Of a DNA stretch of 64,000 nt, positions 12,425 through 22,391 are shown in pieces (the first letter of the stretch is position 1; each line of letters begins with the position of its first letter). The notes below the pieces were generated by a model, which saw nothing but the letters and a program-made list of their open reading frames with translations, was not told the DNA's origin and searched no databases. A program made the position numbers and the translations under genes. The stretch covers positions 2,008,501 through 2,072,500 of the forward strand of contig NC_089460.1 in NCBI RefSeq assembly GCF_026210795.1, given 5' to 3'. This DNA comes from Rhizophagus irregularis. Taxonomy: Eukaryota; Glomeromycota; Glomeromycetes; Glomerales; Glomeraceae.

Positions 12425-13474
12425 TATTGGTGTAATTATCAAAAAGAAAATATCAAATTTTCTTCCTATCAATTTATTAATTTTATGTTCTTTGTTTTTT
12501 TTAAAAGAAAAGAAAATATCAAATCTTCTTCCTTATGAATTCTATGTTTTTTTATAATGAAATTTTCAAGAAAGAAATGAAGATACGCGGGGGGTAAAGA
12601 AATATTGATGTTTTTAAAGAAAGAAAGAAATGGAGATATGCGGGGGTAAAAAAATATTGATATCATTTTGATGTTATTTATTGCAATTACACACTGGCAG
12701 ATTCAACAAAAAATTTTTCTTTGTCCGTTTTTTTGTATTGACTTTTCTCCAAATCAAGTAAAACGTATTTCCTTTTAAAATGTAAATAATTGTTTCCTAG
12801 AATGTTCATTGCTAATACGTAACACGAGAAGTATTATTGCATTAAATTAGAAATCAAATTTGCTGCTCATTTCTAAAGTTTTCGAAAATTTGTAATACTC
12901 ATTAAGCTTTGTGTCATTTTTTATATTGAAGTTTACTCTGTTGCACGCACATGTTTCGGAACACTTTGTTCAGCAGACAAAGACTCATTATATTAATATA
13001 AATTGTAACTATCATTTTGAAGCTGCTTTATACTAAATAAAAATAAATAAAAAATCTTTGGCTATTCGTTAGGGAAGAATTTGAATGTAAAAACATCTTC
13101 ATTTAGGCAAAATAAAATTCATTCAGAAAAAATATTTCTCATTGGTGCAGTTCTTTTTAATCACATGCCACGAAATTTATTGAAGTTTGACGCAATATCA
13201 CAATTCCATCAAGAAATTCACCCGTATTCTGGTAAAAAGAACTATATCGCTCTCTCTTTGATAGTATCACTTATTTCACTTGTATATCATTTTCTGATTC
13301 TCTATATATCTAAAAAACCATCAATAAAGTTATGCAAACTTTCTGATGATATCAGATATGACCTACAAAAAAAAGCAATGGTCACGTGACTATGCAAAAA
13401 TCATCACATCCATCAGTGTTTTATCTAGGGGTTAGATAAATTAACGGGGGGGACAACTCTAGACTGATTAATAA
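12425..13474. other. Intergenic region, no supported gene
   Basis: About 1 kb containing a partial local duplication (GAAAGAAATG.AGATA.GCGGGGG words at about 12570-12650). The ORF at 13081-13389 begins with TTG, has no recognisable domain and no splice context, so I do not call it. Confidence 0.5.
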
Positions 13475-13476
13475 TA

Positions 13477-13857
13477 CAGTCAAACTCTTCTTATCAAAAA
13501 TTTTTAAAAATTCAAAAATATTTATGATATACGAATTTTACAATATAACGGATCTTCAGTGTGGTACAGATTTTAACATATGAAAAAAAAGCTCATTATA
13601 CCGAATTTTACTAATTAAATGCCGTATACCATTTAACGAAGTAAATTTTATAAACTGTATATGAAAAATGTACCTTTTAATAACGAATTTTCTTTTATAA
13701 TGATATTTTGTGTAACTTGCGTTTTTGCATTATAAAATACAATTATTATACAACAATATACCATAATATACAAAAATTTTCTGGGTTATACCAGATTTTC
13801 CATCATATTAATATAACGAAGCCCAGACGCCAACTTCGTTATATTAAGAGTTGACTG
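13477..13857. mobile_element. Non-autonomous pogo/Tigger-type element
   Basis: Terminal inverted repeats CAGTCAAACTCTT and AAGAGTTGACTG, each flanked by TA (13475-13476 and 13858-13859), as expected of Tc1/mariner-pogo insertions. The 381-bp interior is AT-rich without coding capacity. The ends resemble the larger Tigger elements at 34595 and 63557 (CAGTCAAACC and CAGTCAACTC). Confidence 0.8.
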
Positions 13858-14547
13858 TAATCTGCATTTACAGATCACCACTAATCATTAAAAAATTGTG
13901 CAGAGATTATAAAATCACAAATCAAAATTTCCCAATGTTATTTTTAACCATTTTACGGGTATAGCAATTTATAGTTGATTTTAGCATTTTTAGCAATTTC
14001 AGTGTGTTATATTGATTCTTTATCAACCTATACTAGAGAATATCATTATTCAAATTTATACAGATTTACTGGTTAAGAGATTTCTAGCAGTTTTGATGCT
14101 TTATAGTGACTTTATTGATTTGTAGCCGATTTAGTGAGACTATACAGTAGTAAATCCAAATTCATTTTTATTTGAATTGTTTGGGTAAAGATAGATTTAT
14201 AATTTTTTGATTCAGTTAAATTAGATCTGATTACTATAGACAGCTAAACTATAAAATTTGTATCACATATGATCTCCCTAAATTACTGCCAGTTTCTTGA
14301 TAGTTTCTTGATAGTTCTAGGAGAGTTCTAAAAGCTGGTGAATTTCTATAAATCACAAGATGATCAGCCAATCAGATTTCACCTTACTTGATCTATTAAC
14401 ATGATAGCTAAGCTACCATTATTGTTCATTACATTAATCAATTAATTGTTTTACAATGATCTAATGCACTTGATATTGTTTTATAAAACAGACCCTAGAA
14501 GAATATCTTTACCATGTAAAAAAGAAATCAACTATAGAGTTCTTTAA
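13858..14547. other. AT-rich intergenic sequence
   Basis: About 690 bp with no ORF, RNA gene or terminal repeat that I can support. Confidence 0.4.
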
Positions 14548-14555
14548 TACCTAGC

Positions 14556-14687
14556 TAAAGATGTTAGCCGTAATTCAAAAAAGTGTCGTAATACAAAATT
14601 TTTATATGCCGTAATTAATTAAGGCTATAAAAATCTTATAGCCGTAATTTAAAATTTTTTAAAAAATAATTAAGGCTAACATCTTTA
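14556..14687. mobile_element. 132-bp palindromic hAT-type MITE with perfect 8-bp target duplication
   Basis: Ends TAAAGATGTTAGCC and GGCTAACATCTTTA are inverted repeats, flanked on both sides by the same octamer TACCTAGC (14548-14555 and 14688-14695). The interior repeats CCGTAATT words in both orientations, so the whole element can fold into a hairpin. 8-bp duplication and terminal TAAAG fit the hAT pattern YARNG. No coding capacity. Confidence 0.88.
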
Positions 14688-14695
14688 TACCTAGC

Positions 14696-15229
14696 TTCAC
14701 ATATTCTCATTGACGAATAAAAATATAGAAATGTGAAGTATCATGATATTACAAACAAAAAGAAGTATCTTTTTTGAAATAAATTTGCAAAAAAAATAAA
14801 TGATCAAGAAAATACTAATTATTTCACTAGTAAAGCCTATTATAAAGAATTCTTAGATCTTATGAAAGTTTTTTACATAAGTAAAATCACTTACTTATGT
14901 TTTATAAAAGCCTATTTGGTCAATAATACTTATTATTATTTTAGATAGTGGAAAAATATAAAGAAGTGACCAGAAATAAAATGAATCTAGTTGGAAAAGA
15001 TATTTATAAAAAGTTTTGGCTAAAGCCTAGTATGCTTTTAGAAAAAATTTTTTTGAGGGGTTTTTTTATTATTAATAACATTTATTTTTATTTGAGGACG
15101 TGCTAAAAATCAGCTGATTTCCCTCAATTAGTAGCCTTAACCCCCACCCCTACCTGATTGAAATCTGATTGGCTAAAAAAATTATTACTATTAAATATTA
15201 AATATTATACATAATAATTAGTATTATAT
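14696..15229. other. AT-rich spacer between repeats
   Basis: About 530 bp with no gene. It includes a short C-run near 15140 and AT-rich filler. Confidence 0.4.
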
Positions 15230-15230
15230 A

Positions 15231-15364
15231 ATTATCTTGGCTTCTAGTGATTATTTAAACAAACTTTTTTTTGTTTTGTAAAGTTAGATTTATAGAACTA
15301 AATAAGTGCTATAAATTAAAAAAAAGTTTATTAAAATTGGATTACTGGAAGTCAAGATAATTGC
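15231..15364. repeat. Palindromic hairpin repeat, copy 1
   Basis: Arms begin ATCTTGGCTTCTAGTGATT and end with the complement AATTGGATTACTGGAAGTCAAGAT. The loop includes the ACAAACTTTTTTT / AAAAAAAGTTTATTA pair. The same arm-plus-loop design recurs at 21237-21366 and, diverged, inside the element at 17315-17606. Confidence 0.75.
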
Positions 15365-16042
15365 ATTATAATTAAAGCTCTAACCAGTCTGAACAGGATC
15401 CTACTTACTTATAATAAAGGTCACTGTAGAAAATTAGCCCTTTATTAATAGTTTTTACCTTACTTTTTTCTTAAATTCTATTGGTTAATTAGCTAAAAAG
15501 GAAAAAAATCATAACAATGTAATATAAAATTTCCTTTTATAGTAGGATTTGCAAAGAATTTTATATATGATTTTACTCTAGGATCAGTGTTGCATGCTGA
15601 CAATGACACGGACATGGGACAGCGTGACCGGACAGTCCCCTGTCCAGTGTCCTGCACTTTTTATGTCCCAGACATATCACGGACATTATATATAAATCAC
15701 ATGATTATTTTATTTTACGATTTAAATAAAAGTTTACGTTTAGAACAATGATTATTGATTAATAATTAGTATATTTATGTTTAAACGTAAAATCCATTTA
15801 TTATTTTGCAGAATTAACATCAGAGATACAGTAAATTTACATCAATTATTAGAATGGTAAATTTACATCTATATTATTAAAGAGTGTTAACAAATCCCAT
15901 TTAGCACTAATATCATTAGCGGGATGAGTAACATCATCTATTTGTGTATTACTTTGTTCTTCAGTTTCTTCATCAAGCTCGGCATTTTTTCTCTTCCTCT
16001 AGCATTTCGGCCCAACCTCAAGATATTCACCAAAATCATTTT

Positions 16043-18735
16043 CTAGTTCAGTTGGCTGATTTCATCATCTGAATCATCTTCTATTGATTCAGAATTAGTT
16101 TCAAAATTAGCAGCTGGACTATTATCTCTAACATTTTCCGAACCATTTATATTATTGAAATGTTGATTAATATCAGTTTCATTTGCATTATTAATATCTA
16201 ATGTAGGTTCAATAGATGGTGGATTATTATAAAGACGGTGGCCATATGTAATTTCAGCTCTTAATTTGCTCATTTGGAGAGCTTTAGATGACTATATATT
16301 AAAAAATTAATGTTAGAATAATATATTTTTAACAAAATATGAATATAAAATATACCATTAATCTATTACGCCGATTTGTTTGTAAAAATCATGCAGCTCC
16401 AAAGCCTTTCTACAGAAGCTGCATTTACGCATATACCAAAAATTCTACAAGCTACAAAACCCAATTCATTTGTAGAAACACTAATATAGCACCAATAACG
16501 CCAAATGTCATTATCAAATTGTCTATAAGATTCAAGATCAAATGGATATTTAGCTAGCCAGAAATCATCAAACTACGGAGTATACATTTTGGTTCTTTTC
16601 CAGACCATGCACAATAATAATACATTAGCCACTTTCCAAATGCTGAATAATTACTAGAAATTGTATTATTAAATTGATTCATTCGTCTTTCAGGATGTAA
16701 TAAATAAGATAGTAAAAGGAGAGGTTGTTCCCAATCTTTCCAACGTTTTTCCAATCGTCCAATAATTCGTTTAGCAAGTGTATCATCTGAATAATTCAAC
16801 CAAAATTGAACCAAATAATTCATACTATGTACTACCTGAAATAAACGCGCCTTATCACATTGTAGTAAATTAAGCAATTTTCAATATGGATCAAGAATTT
16901 CATTAATAAGCGTAATTTGATTCCAGAATGTAGAAGAGTCAATAATCTCAAATATTTCACGTGGTAAAGTTGATGTTTCTCCTTGCTGATGACGTGTTTC
17001 AACAATTGGTGGTTTGAAATTGATAGCTAGAATCTAATAAAAAAATTAGAATTAAGTTTATATTTATTGCTAATTTTTAATAAATGATTAAATTATTTAA
17101 ATATGCTTACTTGTAATGCTTGTTGAGTTTTTAAAAGACTAACACACATATTATAAAGACTGTTCCATCATGTCTCTCCTGGAACAGATATTGCAATATG
17201 TTTTTTATATGTTTCATATTGCTGATTTCGTAAATGTCCAATAAAGAATTTATGATTTGAATTGTTAAAATAAGTAGCAAGCCAGATACCACGATCAACA
17301 GTAATCTTAAATTCAGGACCCCGGATATCTAATATAAAGGTCATAATGGACTTTTGGCCAAAAACACCCCTTTTTGCTGAAACTCAAAAAATCGTTTTTT
17401 GTAAATATCTCAGCATCCAGTAATTCAATTTTAATGAACTTTTTTTTATTTTGTAGCCCTCATTTAGCTCTACAATTTAAAAAAAGTTCATCAAAATTGG
17501 ACCACTGGATGCTGAGATATTTACAAAAAACGATTTTTTTGACCCCCTTTGAAAATGGGCCAATCTGCCGAAAGTGATGACACTGTTTGGAGATATCCGG
17601 GGTCCTTTAAATTCAGTAGATTCTTTGAAAATTTCGCCCACACATAGGTTAATCTGATGGGCAAAACATGGTAAAAATATTATTGACCTATTCGAAATTC
17701 TCATCCGGCGTCTTATATAATATAATATAAAAGATATGTAAATCTTTAAATATTTAAATAAATTAAATCAAATAATAAAAAAATACAATACCGAGCTGCA
17801 GCATATGCAGATGCACTATCAGTAACTATAGTGCAAACAGTTATTTCTTTATTTTTTAACTCAGTAAGCATTGCTTCAGTTTTATTTATTACTGCAGCAT
17901 TATTTTCGCGTTCAGATGTGATATCAACTGCTTTCCAAACATAAGGCTTTCCTTCAGAAGATAATATAACTATTCCTAACAATTGCTCATTCTTTACATT
18001 GGTCCATCCATCAAAAGTTAAAGTCACACCAACAGGATCTTCTTTAAGTGCAGTTTCCATAGCTTTATCTGCATCAGCTACAACTTGTTTTAAAATATCA
18101 CCCCCAAGAACACGGCGATCAGGTAGTTTAAGAAAAGGATTTAAAAAATCGAATAACTCCTTAGCTTTAGGATTATTTACCCATGATAATGCCCATCCAC
18201 AGGAGACCGTAAGTCGAAGTAGTAACATGTTAAACTTTTTTAAATCTTCTTTGGATAAGGATCGCACAATATAATTATCCATAAGCCCATAACATGATGA
18301 ACGGTTAATCACTGCTACTTTATGAGAAGAACTTGATGCCAGAGAAGCTTGAGAGGATGTAGAGTCTGGAATTAAAATAAATATACATGTTATGAAATAT
18401 TATTTATTAATGAATAATATGCTATTAAATTCTTTAAAATATGATTTACATGTTCTCTTTTAAGGAATTATATTCGTAATAACATTATTGTTATTAGTTT
18501 GTAATAATTCAAATATTTCTTTTCGTTGCTCTTCATTTGTTTGGGCAAAAAAATTAGTACATTTCTTAAAATGTTGAATTATTCGATCTTTTTTATTTGG
18601 AAACCATGTTTTTTGCCCTTCCTCCTCTCCCAATTCTTCTATACAAGGTTTACAAAAAGTTTTGAGGTTGCTTTTGTTAACTTTAATATCAGTTCTAATA
18701 ATATATGGAGCTAACAAAGAAGGAAGCGGTGGCAT
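16043..18735 (-). pseudogene. hAT transposase (BED-like finger, RNase-H-like core, hAT dimerisation domain), broken
   Basis: Cut-and-paste transposase remnant. The N-terminal exon (18735-18460) has a BED-like zinc finger (FCKPC ... IIQHFKKC). The core at about 18378-17746 contains VGVTLTFDGWTNVKNEQLLG and CTIVTDSASAY, the hAT catalytic neighbourhood. 17704-17607 continues with FLPCFAHQINLCVGEIF and is then cut by a 292-bp MITE. Coding resumes at 17306 (ITVDRGIWLATYF, VPGETWWNSLYN) and runs to the LEKRWKDWEQPLLLLSYLL helix at 16877-16554. The dimerisation motif NAASVERLW (about 16400-16430) is followed by a frame change, leaving the C-terminal tail (16273-16043) in another frame. In-frame stops, a frameshift and the insertion make it non-functional. 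Confidence 0.85.
17315..17606. mobile_element. 292-bp MITE inside the hAT transposase, perfect 8-bp duplication
   Basis: Ends AGGACCCCGGATATCT and AGATATCCGGGGTCCT are perfect inverted repeats. Both flanks carry TTAAATTC (17307-17314 and 17607-17614), and removing one flank plus the element restores the transposase reading frame (ESTEFK then ITVDRG). The interior is a long hairpin whose core (ATATCTCAGCATCCAG ... CTGGATGCTGAGATAT) resembles the hairpins at 15231 and 21237. The exact flanks and ends mark this as one of the youngest insertions in the nest. Confidence 0.9.
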
Positions 18736-18963
18736 AATGAAAATTTTTTGTGAAAATTTTTATTGTGGCTTAGATACGGACATCCCGGACTGGCCGAACA
18801 TATAAAATTATCCCGAACAATTTGGAAATATGCTTGGACACTGTCCGTATGACAAGTGATGATTGGGACATTTTCTGGGACATGGACAACAGACACGGGA
18901 CATGGACATTGTTGTCCAAGCAAAATGCTGCGGACAGTGTCTGTGTACAACACTGCTTAGACC

Positions 18964-20185
18964 CTATGAAAAGTTTTTATACTTAAAATATACTTAAAAT
19001 TTTATTAAAATATACTTAAAATAAGTATCAATTTTAATTCATGATATACTTATAATATACCTAAAATATGACTAAAATACTCTCAAAATATACTTTTAAT
19101 GTACTTGTTTTTTGCCCAAGTACTTAAATTATACTTAAAGTATACTTAAACTAGAATTTAAGTACAATATAAGTGTATTTTTACATGTTTAAAATATTCT
19201 TAAAATATGCTTAATTGCCGATCTGCCTAAAATCGGCACTGCGTTACTAATAAAATTCGGGAATAATAGCGATAATAAAAAAAAGCATTTTTTGCATCTC
19301 ACGCGTGAAATAAGTTTCAACCATTTTACAAACAGAAATATCATAAATACAATATTTTCTTTCATTTTATGACAAGTTATATTTGCCAAAAAATTTTATA
19401 ATTATATTTCTGTAACTGGTTTTCTTCAACTTTCACTTGTTTTTAATAATAAAAATATTTTAAAAATCTTTTAAAAACAACTTTAAAAACTAAAAATTAT
19501 AGGTTTTTAATGTAAATAATGCAATATAGTAAAATGAAATATTGAAATTTCGTATATTATAAGGTGTAAATCTGATGCGCGCGTATAATAAACTCATTAT
19601 TTTGCATATGAATGTATAACTTTTTTTTGCAAATTCGTTTTTTTCAAGTATTTTTTCAGTATATCATATGATTTTTTTTTATAGTCAATATATCATCTAT
19701 GAGATATCCTTTTTTGAAGTTTGTGTTTTAGCACAAAATCGGCAAATTTAACCCCGAATTTTATTAGTAACGCAGTGCCGATTTTAGGCAGATCTGCAAT
19801 TAAACTAAAATTTAAGTACAATATAAGTGTATTTTTTTATATGTTTAAAATATTCTTAAAATATACTTAAAATTCAATTTAAATATATTTTAAATATATA
19901 AAAAATACACTTATATTGTACTTAAATTTTAATTTAAGCATATTTTAAAAATATTTTAAACATGTAAAAAATACACTTATATTGTACTTAAATTCTAGTT
20001 TAAGTATACTTTGAGTATAATTTAAATACTTGGGCAAAAAACAAGTACATTAAAAGTATATTTTAAAAGTATTTTAGTCATATTTTAAGTATATTATAAG
20101 TATATCACGAATTAAAATTGATACTTATTTTAAGTATATTTTAATAAAATTTTAAGTATATTTTAAGTATAAAAACTTTTCATAG
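18964..20185. repeat. Long palindromic element of TATACTTAA words, interrupted by a TTAA element
   Basis: The left arm (18964-19214) and right arm (19800-20185) are inverted copies beginning CTATGAAAAGTTTTTATAC and ending with its complement. The arms are built from TATACTTAAAATATACTTA-like words, with matched landmarks such as TTTTTTGCCCAAGTACTTAAA. The right arm is longer by an internal duplication of the AAATACACTTATATTGTACTT segment. No coding potential. It sits in the centre of the AGGATCC MITE; no clean target duplication is visible. Confidence 0.85.
19215..19799. mobile_element. 585-bp element with TTAA target duplication
   Basis: Terminal inverted repeats of about 47 bp begin TTGCCGATCTGCC and end GGCAGATCTGCAA, with one mismatch in the first five bases. 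They are flanked by TTAA on both sides (19211-19214 and 19800-19803). TTAA duplication is the signature of piggyBac-type insertion. The interior is AT-rich and the only ORF (19189-19389, minus) spans the element border, so it is not a gene. Confidence 0.8.
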
Positions 20186-20375
20186 AGAGGCCTGGGGGTG
20201 ACCTATCTTATAAGTAAGTGGGGTCCTGTCTGGGCCTAATTCAGCAATCTGAACCAAAAATTAGGATTGGTCCAGTCTGGGTTAATGCTTCAACCTGAAC
20301 CAAAATATTTGGTCTGGTTCAATCTGGTCTAGGATTATAAATATAACCCAGACTGAATTAAACAGGTTAGGACCA

Positions 20376-20528
20376 GGGGCATTCTTAACGTACAGTAGGG
20401 GTGTACAATATTAACGTACAAACTGGCCTGAGTTTAGGAGTTATGCACTTGCACGTGATAGCGTTAACGTTAATTCTGGCCAGTTCGTACATTAATATTG
20501 TATACTCCACTGTACATTAAGGAATCCC
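20376..20528. mobile_element. 153-bp palindromic MITE
   Basis: Ends GGGGCATTCTTAACGTACAG and CTGTACATTAAGGAATCCC are imperfect inverted repeats. Flanks TAGGACCA (20368-20375) and TAGGACTA (20529-20536) differ at one base, suggesting an 8-bp duplication. The arms meet near GCACTTGCACGTGATAGCG. Confidence 0.75.
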
Positions 20529-20729
20529 TAGGACTAGACTATACTTCTCAGTAGAATTAAAAAGTCAATATCAAAATATTACAGCATAGCCAAAAACAAT
20601 TACGTCAGTACAAATGTTTACTAATAAAACATATAATTACAGCAAATTACGGCATTTTAATTACGTCTGTCATAATTCAAAAATTCAATTCTGCTGATAA
20701 GTATAGACCAGACCAGACCGAAAATTTAC

Positions 20730-20979
20730 CAAAATTATAACTGTGTTCTAATTCTATAATTCTGGCTCCATATATAGCAATCTTTCTAACATGTGTAATT
20801 TTGTTTTAAGCATATGTTCACTTTGTGTAATATACTAATATTAGTGCATAAAGACGCATAATTTCCTTATATAGTATATACGTTACATGAAGCGAATATA
20901 GGCTTAAATCAAAGTTATACATGTCAGGTAGATTGCTACAGAGCCAGAATTATGGAATTAGAATACAGTTATAATTTTG
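20730..20979. repeat. Palindromic repeat, arms CAAAATTATAACTG
   Basis: About 250 bp with inverted arms running from CAAAATTATAACTG through TTCTAATTCTATAATTCTGG and AGCAATCT, mirrored at 20930-20979. Probably another MITE in the outer element; no unambiguous target duplication. Confidence 0.65.
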
Positions 20980-21236
20980 ATAAAAATTTTAATTTTGGTC
21001 ACGTGATATTATAACAGCCAATCAGAATTTCAGATTTTTTAGTATAGAATCAGACTGGACTGAATTAAATAACTGATCTGGTCTGGTCCAATCCTGGATT
21101 ATCTTTTTAACATAATCTGGATCAAACCGAAATAAAGCAATTTTTTGGTCTGGTCCTGGGTTACTTTTCAACCCAGACCAATCTGGACCATTTAGAGCTT
21201 TAATTATAATAATTATTATAATGTAAATACAAATAT

Positions 21237-21366
21237 CTTGGCTTCTAGTGATTCAATTTGAACAAACTTTTTTTTTGTTTTATAAAGCTAGATTTGTAGA
21301 GCTAAATGAAAACTATAAATTAAAAAAAAAGTTTATTAAAATTGGATCACTAGAAGTCAAGATAAT
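21237..21366. repeat. Palindromic hairpin repeat, copy 2
   Basis: Near-identical design to 15231-15364: ATCTTGGCTTCTAGTGATTC paired with GATCACTAGAAGTCAAGAT around an ACTTTTTTT/AAAAAAAGT stem. Together the two copies bracket the 5.8-kb nested element, in the same orientation. Confidence 0.75.
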
Positions 21367-21553
21367 TGCATTATATAATTTTAAGTAAGCAAGGTTCTGT
21401 ATCATAATAAGAAGCCATCAAAATCTTTAAATTATATAAAAATTAAGTAAATTGAATTCCAACTTTTTACAAGTTTTTTAGAATTAATGCAAAATTCACG
21501 TAAGTACATAGAAAATTTATTGGAAAGTGATAGCCATTCCTTCTGGATTATAC

Positions 21554-21778
21554 AGGATTCTGCTTATTCTTAATAAAAGTCTCTGGAAAAAATTTCAAAT
21601 TTACTAGTAATTTTACCAGCAATCCTATTGATTAATTGATTTAAAAAGAAAAAAAATCATAACAACTTAGTGTAACATTTTCTTTTTTAGGTGTAATTTA
21701 TCTATATATAGTAGGATCTTTAAAAATTTTCAATTACCTTGGGTTTTCGGTGACCTATCTTATAAGTAAGCAGATCCT
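21554..21778. mobile_element. AGGATCC-family MITE, unsplit copy
   Basis: Begins AGGATTCTGCTTATTC and ends CTTATAAGTAAGCAGATCCT, about 225 bp. Its interior matches the split element at 15395 (TTTACCAGCAATCCTATTGATTAAT, TTTAAAAAGAAAAAAAATCATAACAA). It serves as the reference for the uninterrupted length of the family. Confidence 0.7.
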
Positions 21779-22202
21779 AGTTACACAGTGATTTTTTTTC
21801 AAATTATTTACTCATGATCATCAGTCTATTTTAACATAATAACATGGAAGAAAAAGATTTATTATTTATTTTCACTTTTAAAGAACAACTTCAAGTCTTT
21901 GAAACTTTCACAAGTGGAAATTAAAGATATTTCTAATTTACTGGATCATTCTGCTATTATATATGAAATTTTTAAAGAAACATAATATAAAATTCCAGCT
22001 TGATGAAGATTTTTTATTTTAAAAACAATAAAATTTTGGACGTAAACTTTCTCACTTTAAAAAAGAAAGTATCTTTATAGAACTAGTCTAAAGACTGGTC
22101 CAGTTGTATCACTTCACAATTTTATAAAAGATATTAATTCAAGTAAAGTTTATTTTGATTAAATAAATGATTTTTCTATTTTAATTTATTCGCAGGTCAG
22201 GT

Positions 22203-22391
22203 TAGGGGAGTTACACATATCACGTAATATTCATTTTCTTATAAACCTTACCCCCCCCCCCCCCTGTTAGATTTCATAACCAATCAAATTATAATATTTA
22301 TAAATCATATGATTTAAATAAGTGTAACGTAAAATTTTAACTACCCCCCTCCCCCCCTATAATAATTACATAATATGTGTAAGCTCCCTTA
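22203..22391. repeat. Short inverted-repeat element with poly-C tracts
   Basis: TTAGGGGAGTTACACATAT at the left is matched by ATATGTGTAAGCTCCCTTAA at the right. A C-run of about 16 bp lies at 22248-22264, with a second C-rich stretch near 22345-22359. Probably a MITE; no clear target duplication. Confidence 0.55.

Larger units (their letters stand above)
15585..18955 (-). mobile_element. hAT-family transposon, degraded
   Basis: Terminal inverted repeats CAGTGTTG and CAACACTG (YARNG-type) bound 3.37 kb holding a broken hAT transposase on the minus strand. Both subterminal regions are dense in GGACA/TGTCC words (about 15600-15690 and 18775-18945), typical of hAT transposase-binding arrays. The flanking octamers (TCTAGGAT and CTTAGACC) do not match well, so the target duplication has decayed or was disturbed by the palindrome that starts 9 bp further on. 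A MITE at 17315-17606 interrupts the transposase. Confidence 0.85.
15395..20227. mobile_element. AGGATCC-family MITE split by a hAT element and a long palindrome
   Basis: The left part (15395 to about 15584) begins AGGATCCTACTTACTTATAA. The right part (about 20186-20227) ends with the complement TTATAAGTAAGTGGGGTCCT. Flanking octamers GTCTGAAC (15387-15394) and GTCTGGGC (20228-20235) match 6 of 8, suggesting an old 8-bp duplication. Undisrupted relatives at 21554-21778, 34242-34457 and 33829-34022 are about 195-225 bp, so nearly all of this length is the inserted hAT copy and palindrome. Confidence 0.72.
15373..21202. mobile_element. Outer hAT-type element hosting all insertions of the nest
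   Basis: Ends TAAAGCTCTAA and TTAGAGCTTTA are inverted repeats, flanked by the identical octamer ATTATAAT (15365-15372 and 21203-21210). Only the first 22 bp lie left of the nested insertion at 15395. The right part (20228-21202) is rich in CCAGTCTGG/GGTCTGGTC words in both orientations. These resemble the GGTCAGG words of the elements at 38414 and 43855. Most of its 5.8 kb is later insertions: 15395-20227, 20376-20528 and probably 20730-20979. No coding capacity of its own is visible. Confidence 0.82.

Noticed and set aside
13081-13389. 102-codon ORF with a hydrophobic segment
   Set aside because: Non-ATG start, no recognisable domain, no splice or promoter context.
18711-18953. 80-codon minus-strand ORF
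   Set aside because: Lies in the GGACA-rich subterminal zone of the hAT element; its composition is explained by that array.
15577-18963. Target duplication of the hAT element
   Set aside because: Octamers TCTAGGAT and CTTAGACC match at only three positions; I do not claim a duplication.
19189-19389. 66-codon minus-strand ORF
   Set aside because: Crosses the boundary of the TTAA element, so it combines unrelated sequences.
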